Shown here: one piece after another, positions 14,984 to 16,066 of the stretch
Position numbering within the stretch: position 1 is the first letter of the stretch
How the letters are laid out: the number at the start of each line of letters is the position of its first letter
Source: SFDP01 sp051653625
Lineage (GTDB): Bacteria > Bacillota > Clostridia > Lachnospirales > Lachnospiraceae
NCBI GenBank assembly: GCA_051653625.1
Contig: JBOFWM010000046.1
Coordinates: forward strand, 1 to 16,066
DNA: 16,066 bases
Direction: 5' to 3'
Notes under the pieces: generated by a model
Seen by the model: the letters and a program-made list of their open reading frames with translations, nothing else
The model's database searches: none
Told to the model about the DNA's origin: nothing
Translations under genes and position numbers: made by a program

Positions 14984-16006
14984 ATGAAAAAATTAATAGT
15001 TATGACAATGGTAGCAGTAATGGGAATGATGATTGGATGTGGAAGTACAACAAACACAGAGAGTACAACAAGCACAGAAAGTACAACGATTATAGAAACA
15101 CAAGAAGTTGTAAATGGAGATGTTCCTGTTATCGGAATATCACAATATGGACAACATGGCTCGTTGGATAATTGTAGAGAAGGATTTTTATTAGGACTTT
15201 CAGATGCAGGATTAGTAGAAGGTGTTGACTTTACAATTGACTATCAAAATGCAGGTTTTGATGATACAATAGCAACACAAATTGGGCAAAATTTTTCGGC
15301 AAATAATGTTGCAATTATGTGTGCCATTGCAACACCATCAGCAACTGCTTGTTATGCAGCTGCCGAGGATAAAGATATTCCAGTTGTATTTACAGCAATT
15401 ACAGATCCAGTTCAAGCAAAATTAGACTCAGGTAATATTACAGGAACAAGTGATAAATTACCTGTAGAAGCACAACTTGAATTAATTCGTTCGTTACAAC
15501 CAGATGCAAAAAAAATCGGGATTTTATATACAACAAGTGAACCAAATTCTGTTTCGGCTATAGCAGAATATCAAGAAAAAGCACCATCTTATGGATTTGA
15601 AATTGAAGCAATTGGTGTAACACAACAGGCAGAGGTATTACAAGCAACGGATACAATGCTTACAAAAGGTGTAGATTGTCTTAGTAATTTAACAGATAAT
15701 AATGTTGTTGGTGTATTATCATCTATTTTAGAAAAAACAAATGAAGTAGGAATTCCAGTTTACGGTAGTGAAGTAGAGCAAGTAAAATTAGGATGTGTTG
15801 CAGCTGCAGGAATCGATTATGTAGCACTTGGAAAACAAACAGGCGAAATGGCGGCAAAAATTTTAAAAGGCGAAAGCATAGCATCAGAAATGCCTTATGA
15901 AACAATTTCAAGCTTTGATACTTATTTAAATACAGAGGCATTAGAGCAAATGCAAATGGAAGTAAGTGAAGAAATACTAGAAACTGCACTCATTGTAGAA
16001 TTATAA
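14984..16006 (+). CDS. trpX: ABC transporter substrate-binding lipoprotein, probable tryptophan-binding TrpX
   Basis: A 340-residue lipoprotein of the ABC_sub_bind (PF04392) family, to which the TrpX component of tryptophan importers belongs. The signal peptide ends in MIGC with Cys19 lipidated, followed by a low-complexity Ser/Thr/Glu linker built of short repeats (about residues 21-38). The family's features are the VIGISQYGQHGSLDNCREGF start of the first lobe, the IATPSATACYAA segment, VVFTAITDPV, and the KIGILYTTSEPNS start of the second lobe. AGGAGG lies 7 bases before the ATG. The substrate call rests on the tryptophan T-box immediately upstream; the family on its own also includes binders of other ligands. 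The protein contains no tryptophan residue. The permease and ATPase partners are expected just beyond the window edge. Confidence 0.85.
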   Translation: MKKLIVMTMVAVMGMMIGCGSTTNTESTTSTESTTIIETQEVVNGDVPVIGISQYGQHGSLDNCREGFLLGLSDAGLVEGVDFTIDYQNAGFDDTIATQIGQNFSANNVAIMCAIATPSATACYAAAEDKDIPVVFTAITDPVQAKLDSGNITGTSDKLPVEAQLELIRSLQPDAKKIGILYTTSEPNSVSAIAEYQEKAPSYGFEIEAIGVTQQAEVLQATDTMLTKGVDCLSNLTDNNVVGVLSSILEKTNEVGIPVYGSEVEQVKLGCVAAAGIDYVALGKQTGEMAAKILKGESIASEMPYETISSFDTYLNTEALEQMQMEVSEEILETALIVEL

Positions 16007-16017
16007 AAGGAATTAGG

Positions 16018-16042
16018 TAATTGCGAAACTAGTTCGCAATTA
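16018..16042 (+). repeat. Perfect inverted repeat after trpX (mRNA hairpin)
   Basis: TAATTGCGAA (16018-16027) and TTCGCAATTA (16033-16042) are perfectly complementary over 10 bp with a 5-base loop ACTAG. No T-run follows; the next bases (ACGAGGAAG, about 16050-16059) look like the ribosome-binding site of another gene. It starts 11 bases after the trpX stop. Such hairpins between a binding-protein gene and its permease gene often stabilise the upstream message so the binding protein is made in excess. Confidence 0.7.
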
Positions 16043-16066
16043 TGATTGAAACGAGGAAGAAATCCT

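Noticed and set aside
15033..15100. Short repeated units encoding a Ser/Thr/Glu-rich stretch in TrpX
   Set aside because: This is the flexible linker normally found after the lipobox of surface binding proteins, not a mobile or regulatory repeat.
14977..15171. Second rightward open frame overlapping the start of trpX
   Set aside because: It is an out-of-frame shadow of the TrpX coding sequence with no family features.

Overview
The window looks like chromosomal DNA from a low-GC, anaerobic Gram-positive bacterium of the Clostridia, most likely Lachnospiraceae-like. The evidence is the strong AT bias, purine-rich Shine-Dalgarno sites, lipoprotein signal peptides on every binding protein, a hydroxylamine reductase (hybrid cluster protein), a cobalamin riboswitch and a tRNA-sensing T-box leader. 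The taxon is an inference; no rRNA is present.

Layout. (1) Positions 1-121 hold the start of a leftward gene for a secreted or membrane-anchored protein, cut by the window edge. (2) Positions 251-2652, rightward: a short-chain dehydrogenase, then a hybrid cluster protein (hcp) preceded by a palindrome that may be an operator. (3) Positions 2670-8510, rightward: a corrinoid operon with promoter, cobalamin riboswitch, antiterminator/terminator switch, two CobU-family genes, a BtuF-BtuC-BtuD type ABC importer and cobyric acid synthase (cobQ/cbiP), closed by a strong hairpin terminator. (4) Positions 8512-12955, leftward: an extracellular solute-binding lipoprotein followed 19 bases later by a membrane Cache-GGDEF-EAL protein, with no permease or ATPase beside them. 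(5) Positions 13177-14616, rightward: a short-chain fatty acid transporter (AtoE family) with its own consensus promoter. (6) Positions 14648-16066, rightward: a promoter, a tryptophan-specific T-box leader (UGG specifier), a terminator and a TrpX-like ABC substrate-binding lipoprotein. A perfect 10-bp hairpin and a ribosome-binding-like sequence then lead out of the window, probably to the permease gene.

How the parts work together. In block 3 low cobalamin should relieve riboswitch termination and switch on uptake (BtuFCD) and remodelling or assembly (CobU-like proteins, CobQ). In block 6 uncharged tRNA-Trp should stabilise the antiterminator and switch on tryptophan import; the binding protein itself contains no tryptophan. 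In block 4 the orphan binding protein may be a ligand-presenting partner of the c-di-GMP enzyme rather than part of a transporter.

The most interesting points are the two CobU-family proteins, which appear to have kept complementary halves of the family's conserved motifs; the orphan binding protein paired with a GGDEF-EAL receptor; and the operator-like palindrome before hcp. I did not find CRISPR arrays, insertion sequences, tRNA or rRNA genes. Nothing here is clearly a wholly new system.
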